A stretch of 64,000 bases of DNA. Source: Streptomyces sp. DH24. GTDB taxonomy: Bacteria > Actinomycetota > Actinomycetes > Streptomycetales > Streptomycetaceae. The stretch covers positions 1-64,000 of the forward strand of contig NZ_JARVKW010000030.1 of the NCBI RefSeq assembly GCF_029813775.1, written 5' to 3'. A program made the translations under genes and the position numbers. This document shows positions 20,937 through 29,572 of the stretch, piece by piece. Below the pieces are notes generated by a model. It saw only the letters and a program-made list of their open reading frames with translations. It did not search any database and had not been told where the DNA came from. Numbering within the stretch: the stretch's first letter is position 1; each line of letters starts with the position of its first letter.

Positions 20937-21823
20937 TGCTGACCGGGCTCCTCGGACTGGGCGGCTGCCTTGTGCTCGGCGATGCGGGCGAACTCCTCGA
21001 CGGTGAGGGCCTCGCCGCGCGCCTGCGGGGAGACCCCGGCGGCGACGAGGGCCGCCTCCGCGGCGGGCGCCGATCCGGCCCAGCCGGCGAGTGCCGCGCG
21101 CAGGGTCTTGCGGCGCTGCGCGAACGCGGCGTCCACGACCGCGAAGACCTCCTTGCGGGACGCCGTCGTCTTCAGCGGCTCGGCCCGGCGGACCAGGGAC
21201 ACCAGTCCGCTGTCGACGTTCGGCGCGGGCCAGAAGACGTTGCGGCCGATGGCGCCGGCGCGCTTGACCTCGGCGTACCAGTTGGCCTTGACGGACGGCA
21301 CGCCGTACACCTTCGAGCCGGGGGCGGCGGCGAGGCGGTCGGCGACCTCGGACTGGACCATCACCAGGGTGCGCTCGATGCTCGGGAAGGTTTCGAGCAT
21401 GTGCAGCAGGACGGGGACGGCGACGTTGTAGGGGAGGTTCGCGACGAGTGCCGTCGGGGCCGGGCCGGGCAGCTCGGTGACCTGCATGGCGTCGCGGTGC
21501 ACGAGCGCGAAGCGGTCGGCGCGGTCCGGCATGCGGGCCTCGATGGTGGCGGGCAGCGCGGCGGCGAGCACGTCGTCGATCTCGACGGCGGTGACGCGGT
21601 CGGCGGCCTCCAGCAGCGCGAGGGTGAGGGAGCCGAGCCCCGGGCCCACCTCGACGACGACGTCGTCGGGGCGGACGTCGGCGGTACGGACGATACGGCG
21701 GACGGTGTTCGCGTCGATCACGAAGTTCTGGCCGCGCTGCTTGGTGGGACGCACACCGAGGGCACCGGCGAGTTCACGCACGTCGGCGGGCCCGAGAAGC
21801 GCGTCGGGGGTGGGGCTGGTCAC
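20933..21823 (-). CDS. rsmA: 16S rRNA (adenine1518/1519-N6)-dimethyltransferase
   Basis: KsgA/RsmA, which dimethylates two adjacent adenosines near the 3' end of 16S rRNA during 30S maturation. The 296-residue protein shows the SAM motif VVVEVGPGLGSLTLALLE, the N-terminal KQRGQNFVIDANTVRRI and the catalytic motif ALVANLPYNVAVP (NLPY). The GTG start follows a short spacer from rpfB. It is translationally coupled to ispE. Confidence 0.96.
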   Translation of the reverse strand: MTSPTPDALLGPADVRELAGALGVRPTKQRGQNFVIDANTVRRIVRTADVRPDDVVVEVGPGLGSLTLALLEAADRVTAVEIDDVLAAALPATIEARMPDRADRFALVHRDAMQVTELPGPAPTALVANLPYNVAVPVLLHMLETFPSIERTLVMVQSEVADRLAAAPGSKVYGVPSVKANWYAEVKRAGAIGRNVFWPAPNVDSGLVSLVRRAEPLKTTASRKEVFAVVDAAFAQRRKTLRAALAGWAGSAPAAEAALVAAGVSPQARGEALTVEEFARIAEHKAAAQSEEPGQQ

Positions 21824-21884
21824 GGGACAAGGGTACGGGTCGGTGGCGGGGGCCGGTGCCGCCGAGCCCGGCGGCAGGGCCCGC

Positions 21885-23114
21885 TCAGCTGTGCAGACGG
21901 CTGCCGCAGTGCGGCCACGGGCTGGTGCCCTGCCGCTGGTAGAGCAGCTTCGCCCGGTAGGTCTGCTCCGCGGCGGGGGCGTCCTGGGGGCGGCCCGTCC
22001 CGCCGAGCGCCTGCCAGGTCCGGCGGTCGAACTGGTAGAGGCCCCCGTACGTCCCCGAGGGGTCCACCGCGTCGGCCCGGCCGCCCGACTCGCACTGCGC
22101 CAGCCCCCGCCAGTTCAGGTCGTCCGCCCCGCCGGCCGACCGCGGCTGCGGCTTCGTGCCGACCTTCACCAGTCGCGCCCGCGGCTCGCGCAGCACCTCG
22201 GAGCCGGTCCGGCGCGGTTTCTGCCGTACCCCGTTGACGGTCCGCACGGCGTACGTGCCCCGCAGCACCCCCGGCCGCCCGGCGCGTTCGACGACCTCCG
22301 TGCCCCGGAACAGCGACGGGTCCGCCACCCGCCGCACCGGGAACGGGATCGCCTCCTCGCGGACCTCCTTGCCCGCCCTGATCCGCAGCACGGTCACCGT
22401 CTGCCCGTCGCGTGGGAAGCCGTCCTGCGGCACGGACGTCGTGTCCTGCCCGCGCAGCGTCACCCCGGCCGCCTCGACGGCCTCCCGTACGGTCGCGGCG
22501 TTCGTGCGGATGGTGCGGGCCCGGCCGTCGGCCAGGATCGTCACCGTGCGCTCGGTGCGCACCGCGAGTTCGAGCCCCGTGCGCCCGATGCGCCGGGAGC
22601 GCGACGCCGACAGGTACGCGCCCTCGGCACGCACCCCGAGCTGTCTGAGCGCGCCCTTCACGGTCGGCTCGGTCGTCCACACCTCGCGCCGGTGGCCGTC
22701 GATGGTGAGCCGCACGGGACGCCCGTAGCGCACCACGACCTCGTCGCCGTCCGCCAGTTCCGCACCCGGCGCGGGCGCCACCACGTCGTGGGCGTCGACC
22801 CGGACGCCCTCCTCGGCGAGGAGTTCACCGACGTCGTCGGCGAAGGTGTGCAGGGTGCGGGCCCGGCCGTCGACGTTGAGCTCGATCGCCTTGTCCTTGG
22901 CCACGAACGCGCTGGTGCCGCCCGCGAGGAACGCGACGACCAGCGCCTGCGGCAGCAGACGGCGCACGGCTCCCTCCGCGCGCTCGGCGGACCGGCCCTT
23001 GCGCCGGTGTCCCGGCCGCCGCCTCGCGCCCGGCACGGCGTACCCGCGTTCCGTCGTCTCCGCGCTGCGCGGATTCCGCTCGTACAGATCCGTCTCGTCT
23101 TGCGTACTGCCCAC
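21885..23114 (-). CDS. rpfB: Resuscitation-promoting factor, RpfB type
   Basis: Secreted or surface-anchored muralytic enzyme that stimulates growth resumption of dormant cells or spores. Order of parts: basic cytoplasmic N-terminus, transmembrane anchor (about 55-72, LPQALVVAFLAGGTSAFVA), three DUF348 repeats (IELNVDGRARTLHTFADD; VRLTIDGHRREVWT; VTILADGRARTIRT), a G5 domain (about 250-330) and a C-terminal lysozyme-like Rpf domain. The catalytic glutamate is in LAQCESGG (about 342). GTG 23114 is preferred because GGAG lies about 9 bases upstream; TTG 23129 is the open-frame limit. Confidence 0.92.
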   Translation of the reverse strand: MGSTQDETDLYERNPRSAETTERGYAVPGARRRPGHRRKGRSAERAEGAVRRLLPQALVVAFLAGGTSAFVAKDKAIELNVDGRARTLHTFADDVGELLAEEGVRVDAHDVVAPAPGAELADGDEVVVRYGRPVRLTIDGHRREVWTTEPTVKGALRQLGVRAEGAYLSASRSRRIGRTGLELAVRTERTVTILADGRARTIRTNAATVREAVEAAGVTLRGQDTTSVPQDGFPRDGQTVTVLRIRAGKEVREEAIPFPVRRVADPSLFRGTEVVERAGRPGVLRGTYAVRTVNGVRQKPRRTGSEVLREPRARLVKVGTKPQPRSAGGADDLNWRGLAQCESGGRADAVDPSGTYGGLYQFDRRTWQALGGTGRPQDAPAAEQTYRAKLLYQRQGTSPWPHCGSRLHS

Positions 23115-23280
23115 GCCGACACGCTCCAAAGGCCGATGAGCCGGACCGGACGGGGTCCGGATCGGGGCCAGAACCTAGTGGAGCGACGGTCACTCTCCAA
23201 AGCGACGCGACTACGCGACGTCAGGAAAACCGGCGGGTTCTCGGTGGCGCGCGGTCGTCGACCGCCCGGTTCCCTGACCC

Positions 23281-24171
23281 TCAGTAACCGAAAGCGCGTG
23301 CCGTGTTCGCCGCCAGCGCCGTCGCCAGGGCGTCTTCCCCGATGCCCCGCACCGCGGCCATCGCCCGCACCGTGACCGGAACGAGATAGGGCGCGTTGGG
23401 CCGTCCGCGGTACGGCACCGGCGTCAGGAACGGCGCGTCCGTCTCCACGAGGACCAGCTCCAGCGGCGCCACGGCGAGGGCGTCGCGCAGGTGCTGGGCG
23501 TTCTTGAACGTGACGTTGCCGGCGAAGGACATGAAGTACCCGGCGCGGGCGCAGACTTCCGCCATCTCGGCGTCGCCCGAGTAGCAGTGGAACACCGTCC
23601 GCTCGGGGGCGCCCTCCTCCTTCAGGACGCGCAGCACGTCCGCGTGGGCGTCGCGGTCGTGGATGACGAGGGCCTTGCCGTGCCGCTTGGCGATCTCGAT
23701 GTGGGCGCGGAAGGACCTCTCCTGCGCCTCCTTGCCCTCGGGACCGGTGCGGAAATAGTCGAGGCCTGTCTCGCCGACGCCCTTGACCTGCTCCAGCGCG
23801 GCCAGCCGGTCGATCTCGGCGAGCGCCTCGTCCAGGGCGGCGTCCCCGCCCGGTTCGCGGGCGCCCTGCCGGGACCAGCCGTCGGGGTCGCCGTGCACGA
23901 TGCGCGGCGCCTCGTTGGGGTGCAGGGCGACGGTCGCGTGGACGGCGTCGTACGCGGCGGCCGTCTCGGCGGCCCAGCGGGACCCGGCGAGGTCGCAGCC
24001 GACCTGCACGACCGTGGTGACCCCGACCGACGCGGCCTTCGCCAGGCCCTCCTCCACCGTGCCGGACTGCATGTCGAGGTGGGTGTGGGAGTCGGCGACC
24101 GGCACCCGGAGCGGCTCCGGGAGGGGCGGTGCGGCGTTCTTCTCGGCCGGGTCGGCGGCGTTCGCAGGCAT
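23281..24171 (-). CDS. TatD-family metal-dependent deoxyribonuclease
   Basis: 296-residue TIM-barrel hydrolase of the TatD family (metal-dependent DNase/exonuclease implicated in DNA repair and quality control). Metal-binding motifs are ADSHTHLD (HxH, about 29), VKGVGETGLDYF (Glu, about 120), KALVIHDRDAHAD (His, about 175), RTVFHCYSGD (about 195) and LVETDAPFLTP (Asp, about 245). It lies between rpfB and rsmI in the conserved Streptomyces order. Confidence 0.92.
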   Translation of the reverse strand: MPANAADPAEKNAAPPLPEPLRVPVADSHTHLDMQSGTVEEGLAKAASVGVTTVVQVGCDLAGSRWAAETAAAYDAVHATVALHPNEAPRIVHGDPDGWSRQGAREPGGDAALDEALAEIDRLAALEQVKGVGETGLDYFRTGPEGKEAQERSFRAHIEIAKRHGKALVIHDRDAHADVLRVLKEEGAPERTVFHCYSGDAEMAEVCARAGYFMSFAGNVTFKNAQHLRDALAVAPLELVLVETDAPFLTPVPYRGRPNAPYLVPVTVRAMAAVRGIGEDALATALAANTARAFGY

Positions 24172-24319
24172 GCCCCGATCCTACGAAAGGGGCCCGCCGG
24201 ACCGGTCCGCGGAGCCGCCCGCCCGGCCCGCCCCGCGGCCGGCCGTCCGCGACGTACCTCACGAACTCCCCGCCGCCTCGGCTCACCGTCGCCGGACAGG
24301 CCCTTTGGCCCCGCGCCGC

Positions 24320-25168
24320 TCAGGCCCCGGCGTTCTTCGCCGCGACCACCGCGTCGAACACCTCGCGCTTGGGCACGCCCACCTCGGCGGCGACCGCGGC
24401 GATGGCCTCCTTGCGCCGCTCCCCCGCCTCTTCGCGCACCCGCACCCGGCGCACCAGTTCCGCGGCGTCGAGCTCCCCGGGCCCCTTCTCGGGGGCGCCC
24501 TCGACGACGACGGTGATCTCACCGCGCACGCCGTCGCGCGCCCAGTCGGCCAGCTCGCCCAGCGGGCCGCGCCTGACCTCCTCGTACGTCTTGGTCAGCT
24601 CCCGGCAGACCGCGGCCCGCCGGCCGGTGCCGAACGCCTCGGCCATCGCGGCCAGGGTGTCGTCCAGCCGGTGCGGCGCCTCGAAGTAGACGAGGGTGCG
24701 GCGCTCCCCGGCGACCTCGCGCAGCCGGGACAGCCGCTCGCCCGCCTTGCGCGGCAGGAATCCCTCGAAGCAGAACCGGTCGACGGGCAGCCCGGACAGC
24801 GCGAGCGCGGTGAGCACGGCGGACGGTCCGGGCACCGCCGTGACCCGGATGTCCTTCTCGACGGCCGCGGCGACCAGCCGGTAGCCGGGGTCGGAGACGG
24901 ACGGCATCCCGGCGTCGGTGACGAGCAGCACGCGCGCGCCGCCCACGAGTTCCTCGACCAGTTCGGGCGTGCGGGCGGACTCGTTGCCCTCGAAGTACGA
25001 CACGACGCGCCCCTTGGGCGTGACGCCGAGTGCCTGCGTGAGGCGGCGCAGCCGGCGGGTGTCCTCGGCGGCGACGACGTCGGCGCCGGCCAGCTCGGCG
25101 GCGAGCCGGGGCGGGGCGTCCTGGACGTCGCCGATGGGGGTGCCCGCCAAAACAAGGGTTCCAGTCAC
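24320..25168 (-). CDS. rsmI: 16S rRNA (cytidine1402-2'-O)-methyltransferase
   Basis: Tetrapyrrole-methylase-fold enzyme that 2'-O-methylates C1402 of 16S rRNA in the decoding centre. The 282-residue protein has the family landmarks LVLAGTPIGDVQDAPPRL, VVAAEDTRRLRRL, VLLVTDAGMPSVSDPGYRLV, VPGPSAVLTALALSGLP and FEGFLPRKAGER. The GTG at 25168 is used because GAGGATGGAAAC precedes it. It is divergent from pmt across about 95 bp. Confidence 0.95.
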   Translation of the reverse strand: MTGTLVLAGTPIGDVQDAPPRLAAELAGADVVAAEDTRRLRRLTQALGVTPKGRVVSYFEGNESARTPELVEELVGGARVLLVTDAGMPSVSDPGYRLVAAAVEKDIRVTAVPGPSAVLTALALSGLPVDRFCFEGFLPRKAGERLSRLREVAGERRTLVYFEAPHRLDDTLAAMAEAFGTGRRAAVCRELTKTYEEVRRGPLGELADWARDGVRGEITVVVEGAPEKGPGELDAAELVRRVRVREEAGERRKEAIAAVAAEVGVPKREVFDAVVAAKNAGA

Positions 25169-25264
25169 GTTTCCATCCTCGCAGGGGCGGCACACGGCGG
25201 ACGCATCCGGACGGGTACCGGACATGCGCGGGACTCACACAGAAGGGTTCCCTACGATGGCGCG

Positions 25265-27007
25265 GTGACCAGTACCGCGTCCTCCACGGACATCCGGCAG
25301 GGCCAGGAACCGCACGACGAGCAGCCGTCGTGGCAGCAGCGGCTGCGCCGTTTCGGACACACGGCCCGGCCGGCGAGCGACGTCCGGGACCGGCTGGTGC
25401 CGCCGTACACCGCGCCGAGCCCGCGGATGTGGGCGGCGCTCGGCCTGCCGAAGCCGGTCACCGCGCGGCTGGCGCGCTGGTCCGGCTGGGTCGGTCCGCT
25501 GCTCGTCACGCTGCTGGCCGGGGTGCTCCGGTTCTGGAACCTGGGCAGCCCGAAGGCGGTGATATTCGACGAGACGTACTACGCCAAGGACGCGTGGGCG
25601 CTGGTCCACCGCGGCTTCGAGGTCAACTGGGACAAGAACGCCAACGACCTGATCCTGTCGACCAACGGGGACGTGCCGATCCCGGCGGACGCGGCGTACG
25701 TCGTGCATCCGCCGGTGGGCAAGTACGTCATCGGGCTCGGCGAGCTGATGTTCGGCTTCGACCCGTTCGGCTGGCGCTTCATGACGGCGCTGCTCGGCAC
25801 GCTGTCCGTCCTGATGCTGTGCCGCATCGGGCGCCGGCTGTTCCGCTCCACGTTCCTCGGCTGCCTCGCGGGCGCGCTGATGGCGGTGGACGGGCTGCAC
25901 TTCGCGATGAGCCGCACCGCGCTGCTCGACGGGGTGCTGATGTTCTTCGTGCTGGCGGCGTTCGGCTGCCTGCTGATCGACCGGGACAGGGCGCGCGCGA
26001 AACTCGCCGCCGCGCTGCCCGCCGACGACGAGGGGCGGGTCCGGCCGGACGCGCACACGGCGGAGACGACGTCCCTGCTGTGGCGGCCGTGGCGCTGGGC
26101 GGCGGGCCTCATGCTGGGCCTGGCGATCGGCACCAAGTGGAACGGGCTGTACGTCCTGGCCGCGTTCTGCGTGATGACGGTGCTGTGGGACGTGGCCTCC
26201 CGCCGGGTGGCCGGCGCGCGGCACCCCTACCTGGCGGTGATCAAGCACGACCTGGGCCTGGCGTTCCTGGCCACGGTGCCGGTCGCGGTGGTCACGTACG
26301 TCCTGTCGTGGACCGGCTGGATCATGTCCCCGACGAACGGCAAGGGCGGCTACTACCGCAACTGGGCCGCCACCGACGGCAAGGACAGCGACTGGTCGTG
26401 GCTGTTCCCGGACTGGTGGCGCAGCCTGTGGCACTACGAGCACCAGGTGTACGAGTTCCACGTCGGGCTGTCCTCGCCGCACACGTACGAGTCGAACCCG
26501 TGGAGCTGGATCGTCACCGGCCGCCCGGTGTCGTACTTCTACGAGTCGCCGGCGCCCGGCAAGGACGGCTGCCCGGTGGACGCGGGCGAGAAGTGCGCCC
26601 GCGAGGTGCTGGCGATCGGCACGCCGCTGCTGTGGTGGGTGGCCTGCGCCGCGCTGCTCTACGTCCTGTGGCGCTGGGCGTTCCGCCGCGACTGGCGGGC
26701 GGGCGCGATCGCCTGCGGCGTCGCGGCCGGCTACCTGCCCTGGTTCCTGTACCAGGAGCGCACGATCTTCTACTTCTACGCGATCGTCTTCGTGCCGTTC
26801 CTGTGCCTGGCGGTGGCGATGCTCCTGGGCGCCCTGGTCGGCCCGGCGAAATCCTCGGACACCCGCCGGGTGGCGGGCGCGACAGCGACGGGCGTCCTGG
26901 TCCTGCTGATCGCGTGGAACTTCATCTACTTCTGGCCCATCTACACCGGCACGGCCATCCCGATGGACGACTGGCGGGCACGGATGTGGCTCGATACGTG
27001 GGTCTAG
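25265..27007 (+). CDS. pmt: Protein O-mannosyltransferase with element-donated 3' end
   Basis: Polytopic GT39 enzyme transferring mannose from polyprenyl-phosphate-mannose to exported proteins. The 580-residue protein has the catalytic acidic motif IFDETYYAKDA (about 100-110) in the first external loop and about 11 hydrophobic segments. In S. coelicolor the orthologue (SCO3154) is required for phage phiC31 infection. The last 29 codons after the core at 26919-26938 come from the integrated element: codon choice differs (CTC GAT ACG, stop TAG) and a second, higher-GC version of the same 29 codons lies at 43677-43765. The reading frame is intact, so the protein should be functional. Confidence 0.93.
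   Translation: MTSTASSTDIRQGQEPHDEQPSWQQRLRRFGHTARPASDVRDRLVPPYTAPSPRMWAALGLPKPVTARLARWSGWVGPLLVTLLAGVLRFWNLGSPKAVIFDETYYAKDAWALVHRGFEVNWDKNANDLILSTNGDVPIPADAAYVVHPPVGKYVIGLGELMFGFDPFGWRFMTALLGTLSVLMLCRIGRRLFRSTFLGCLAGALMAVDGLHFAMSRTALLDGVLMFFVLAAFGCLLIDRDRARAKLAAALPADDEGRVRPDAHTAETTSLLWRPWRWAAGLMLGLAIGTKWNGLYVLAAFCVMTVLWDVASRRVAGARHPYLAVIKHDLGLAFLATVPVAVVTYVLSWTGWIMSPTNGKGGYYRNWAATDGKDSDWSWLFPDWWRSLWHYEHQVYEFHVGLSSPHTYESNPWSWIVTGRPVSYFYESPAPGKDGCPVDAGEKCAREVLAIGTPLLWWVACAALLYVLWRWAFRRDWRAGAIACGVAAGYLPWFLYQERTIFYFYAIVFVPFLCLAVAMLLGALVGPAKSSDTRRVAGATATGVLVLLIAWNFIYFWPIYTGTAIPMDDWRARMWLDTWV
26919..26938. repeat. Left attachment core (attL) of the integrated element
   Basis: ACTTCATCTACTTCTGGCCC, a 20-bp sequence inside the 3' end of pmt, is identical to 43677-43696. 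The similarity continues to the stop codon (78 of 89 positions in all), as expected when an element carries a partial copy of its target gene to restore it on integration. Confidence 0.85.
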
Positions 27008-27170
27008 CTGGACAGACATCCCATGAGGGTGCGGCGGAGCGCCCCGCCCTCATGGGTGTTGTTGGTCGTCGGTGGGCGTTGCTGGTCCCCCTCGCACGGC
27101 CCAGTGACGGCCCGGCTGCCCTGCGACGCCAACCGCCAGCACCTCGTCCACACGCGACCGGCTAGGCCCT

Positions 27171-27554
27171 TCAGCGCTGGCTCGGAACAGCGGTGTACAG
27201 CAGCCGGAGACCGTGCATAGCAGCATGGAACGCAGCCGCGATCTCACGCGCCCTCTGCTCAGTCTCGATCACCCTCAAGGAGATGTAGCCAGGCGCAATG
27301 CTGGCCTGCGTCACCGTGTCCGTGAGTACCAGCGCCTCAGCCGCGGACCCCAGGACTGTCACTGCTTCGTCCGGGATGGTGGGCCCGCTGCTGGTCATAG
27401 CGTCAAGCACCACCTTCCAGCGCCGGCCCTGCCGAGCGACGCACACAAAGATCGCGTCGTTGGTCTTGGCGCTTCTGTAGGCCGCGCGGTGAGCCTCCGG
27501 TTCGGTGCAGTCGGGGATGAGGGAAGGCGGGAGGGGCATTCCAGGCGTCGGCAT
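27171..27554 (-). CDS. Hypothetical protein at left end of the element
   Basis: 127 residues if started at ATG 27554; the frame is open to 27656. Composition is that of a real globular protein (NDAIFVCVARQGRRWKVVLD, then alternating helix- and strand-like segments), unlike the other frames here. No known motif. The ribosome-binding site is weak. It points toward attL and away from the DUF6119 gene. Kept as a probable small element gene of unknown role. Confidence 0.5.
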   Translation of the reverse strand: MPTPGMPLPPSLIPDCTEPEAHRAAYRSAKTNDAIFVCVARQGRRWKVVLDAMTSSGPTIPDEAVTVLGSAAEALVLTDTVTQASIAPGYISLRVIETEQRAREIAAAFHAAMHGLRLLYTAVPSQR

Positions 27555-27834
27555 GCTCACATCGTCGCAGGCCGTCGCACCGTCAATCAGGGGAACGCCC
27601 ATCCTCACGGATTGAACTTCAGGCTCCCCACGGATGCCACCGAGGCCGAGCAGCAAGGGCGTGGCCGCCAGTGGTCACCATCGCCCGAATACCGTCAGGC
27701 CTCATCTGTCACTGCCGACTCGTTCGCCTCTACCTTACTCCGGATTGAACCTTTAGTTCGATTTACGTTCGAATGCCAATGCGAGAGTATGGATGTACGA
27801 TCCACGATTCCGAGATCGAATCAGGGGGGGTCCT
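27555..27834. promoter_or_regulatory. Upstream region of the DUF6119 gene with GTTCGA repeat
   Basis: Composition drops sharply to roughly half AT here. GTTCGA occurs at 27756-27761 and again at 27767-27772, 11 bp (one helical turn) apart, with a related TTGAAC at 27745-27750. These could be an operator or part of a promoter for the downstream cargo gene. I could not define a convincing -10 box. Confidence 0.35.
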
Positions 27835-29496
27835 GTGACGAACCAAGCGGGCGGGTCTAAGGGTACGGCACGTCGTTCTACGCTCTATCGACTCATCGAC
27901 ACTGAGGCAAATAGCGACGACTTGAAAGAGGCATTGGTCAAGTACTATGCGGAGGACAGCAACTTCACGGTATCGTCAACCAAACTAGACACAGTGCCCG
28001 CCGTCACCATTTGGGGCGTCGTCGGCAAGAAAGAACGCGCCGATTGGTGCGCGACCTTCAAATCACTTACCGGTATGGACGCAGCAGTTGCCAACGTAGC
28101 TTCTGCTGCAGCCATCCTCATAGCAGCGCCTGGAGGACCGTACGCCATAACGTACGGAATGGGCCATCTTCTAATCGACGCAGCAAGAATCGACCCTGGT
28201 TTCGGCCTCGCCTTCTCCATACGCTCCATCGAGCCGACCGAGATTCGTCAGATCACGCGAAACATACTCGACAGTCGCGCAAGGGTGGATCGCAGTACCG
28301 TTCCTGGCGGGCAGTCAATCAGAGGCTTCGGCATCGAACATTACGGTGAGGTTGTTAGCCGCCTCGCTGGCACCCTGGGATCTATTCAGATGACGTTCAA
28401 CAGGTCAAATCCCAGGAAAGTTAGCATAGCCGCGGCAGACTCTCTCAAAATACCACTCGGCGTCAAACCCGTAGACCTATTGAGCGACCTACAAGAGATC
28501 ACTCGAATCACTCAAACTGCCTCACCCGTCCCGGAACTCGGTTTCATCGATCAAATCCGCGGATTGAAGTCGAACAATAAGACCGTCAAACAGCTAGAAA
28601 AACAGCTCGCCAGAGCACTGACCTCGACAACCGCAGCGCCTATTGCGCTCACCCTGCCGGCCGAGTGCGAGGAGTACGAACACACAGCACAGTCTTACCG
28701 GATCAAGCTAGCTTCTGACCGGTTCGAGGTAGTAGACGAACTGGCCATATCCGCCGTTCTAGATAGAGTCAGCCCTCTTGCCGTGACCGACCGCCTGGAA
28801 GCTCTGCGCGCAGGTTACATCCAGATGTGTTCGGACCCCGAAGGAAAAGAAAAGGTAAGCCGGCAGGTTAAGACTCACAAGTGGCTAGCTTTTGAGGCTT
28901 CACTCAATTCCGGTCACTTCTTCTACCATCAAGGCAAGTGGTTTGAAGTCGGAGATAACTACCTAGAGTTCCTACACAAACGACTGGACGAGATATTTAA
29001 CCGTCCGGCCTCCATCCCCCTACCCAAGTGGGAGCCAACTTGGGAGGAAGAGGAGGACTATAACCGAGAGGCGACCAAACTTATAAGCGGATCTGTCTGT
29101 CTGGACCGAAAGAAAATTCACACCTTGCAGCATCCGTACGGCATCGAAGCCTGTGACATCATCGGACCAAATAACGAGCTGATACACATCAAACGAGCCT
29201 CCAGTTCCGGCCCCTTGAGCCATTTGTTCATGCAAGGGTGGGTTTCCATGGAGGCGCTACGATCGGATCGCGAAGCCCGGGAAAAGCTACTGAAACGCGT
29301 CAGGGAGCGGAGCGCGACTCACCCCTATAACCCGGACTTCAAACCGAAAAAACTGATCTACGGAATCGCTATCAAAAGGGATTCCACAGTAACCCGGAAG
29401 AGCCTGTTCACGTTCTCCCAGGTTGCCTTGATGCGCGCGATTAACGCACTAGAAAATGCGGATGTCGATGTTGAAGTAATCCCCATCCCCCAGTAG
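27835..29496 (+). CDS. DUF6119 / TIGR04141-like sporadically distributed protein
   Basis: About 553 residues from GTG 27835, which has AGGGGGGG four bases upstream; an ATG at 27793 would add 14 residues. The C-terminal third carries the block I associate with the sporadically distributed TIGR04141/DUF6119 family: GIEACDII followed by ELIHIKRASSSGPLSHLFMQ (about 435-470). The spacing D ... (E/H)xK resembles a PD-(D/E)XK nuclease core, which would make it a candidate DNA-targeting defence protein; this is inference. GC content is near 50 % by eye, far below its neighbours, showing recent transfer from another source. It stands alone as a one-gene cargo. Function is not established. Confidence 0.7.
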   Translation: MTNQAGGSKGTARRSTLYRLIDTEANSDDLKEALVKYYAEDSNFTVSSTKLDTVPAVTIWGVVGKKERADWCATFKSLTGMDAAVANVASAAAILIAAPGGPYAITYGMGHLLIDAARIDPGFGLAFSIRSIEPTEIRQITRNILDSRARVDRSTVPGGQSIRGFGIEHYGEVVSRLAGTLGSIQMTFNRSNPRKVSIAAADSLKIPLGVKPVDLLSDLQEITRITQTASPVPELGFIDQIRGLKSNNKTVKQLEKQLARALTSTTAAPIALTLPAECEEYEHTAQSYRIKLASDRFEVVDELAISAVLDRVSPLAVTDRLEALRAGYIQMCSDPEGKEKVSRQVKTHKWLAFEASLNSGHFFYHQGKWFEVGDNYLEFLHKRLDEIFNRPASIPLPKWEPTWEEEEDYNREATKLISGSVCLDRKKIHTLQHPYGIEACDIIGPNNELIHIKRASSSGPLSHLFMQGWVSMEALRSDREAREKLLKRVRERSATHPYNPDFKPKKLIYGIAIKRDSTVTRKSLFTFSQVALMRAINALENADVDVEVIPIPQ

Positions 29497-29572
29497 ATGA
29501 GGCGCGCCAAGCTCGGCATGCCGGTGACGCTACTCTGGTACGCACCACTTGAGAACGGAGAGTGCTCCGCGG

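Noticed and set aside
26919..27007. tRNA gene as attachment site
   Set aside because: No cloverleaf can be formed at either junction; the repeated sequence is the coding 3' end of pmt in frame on both sides.
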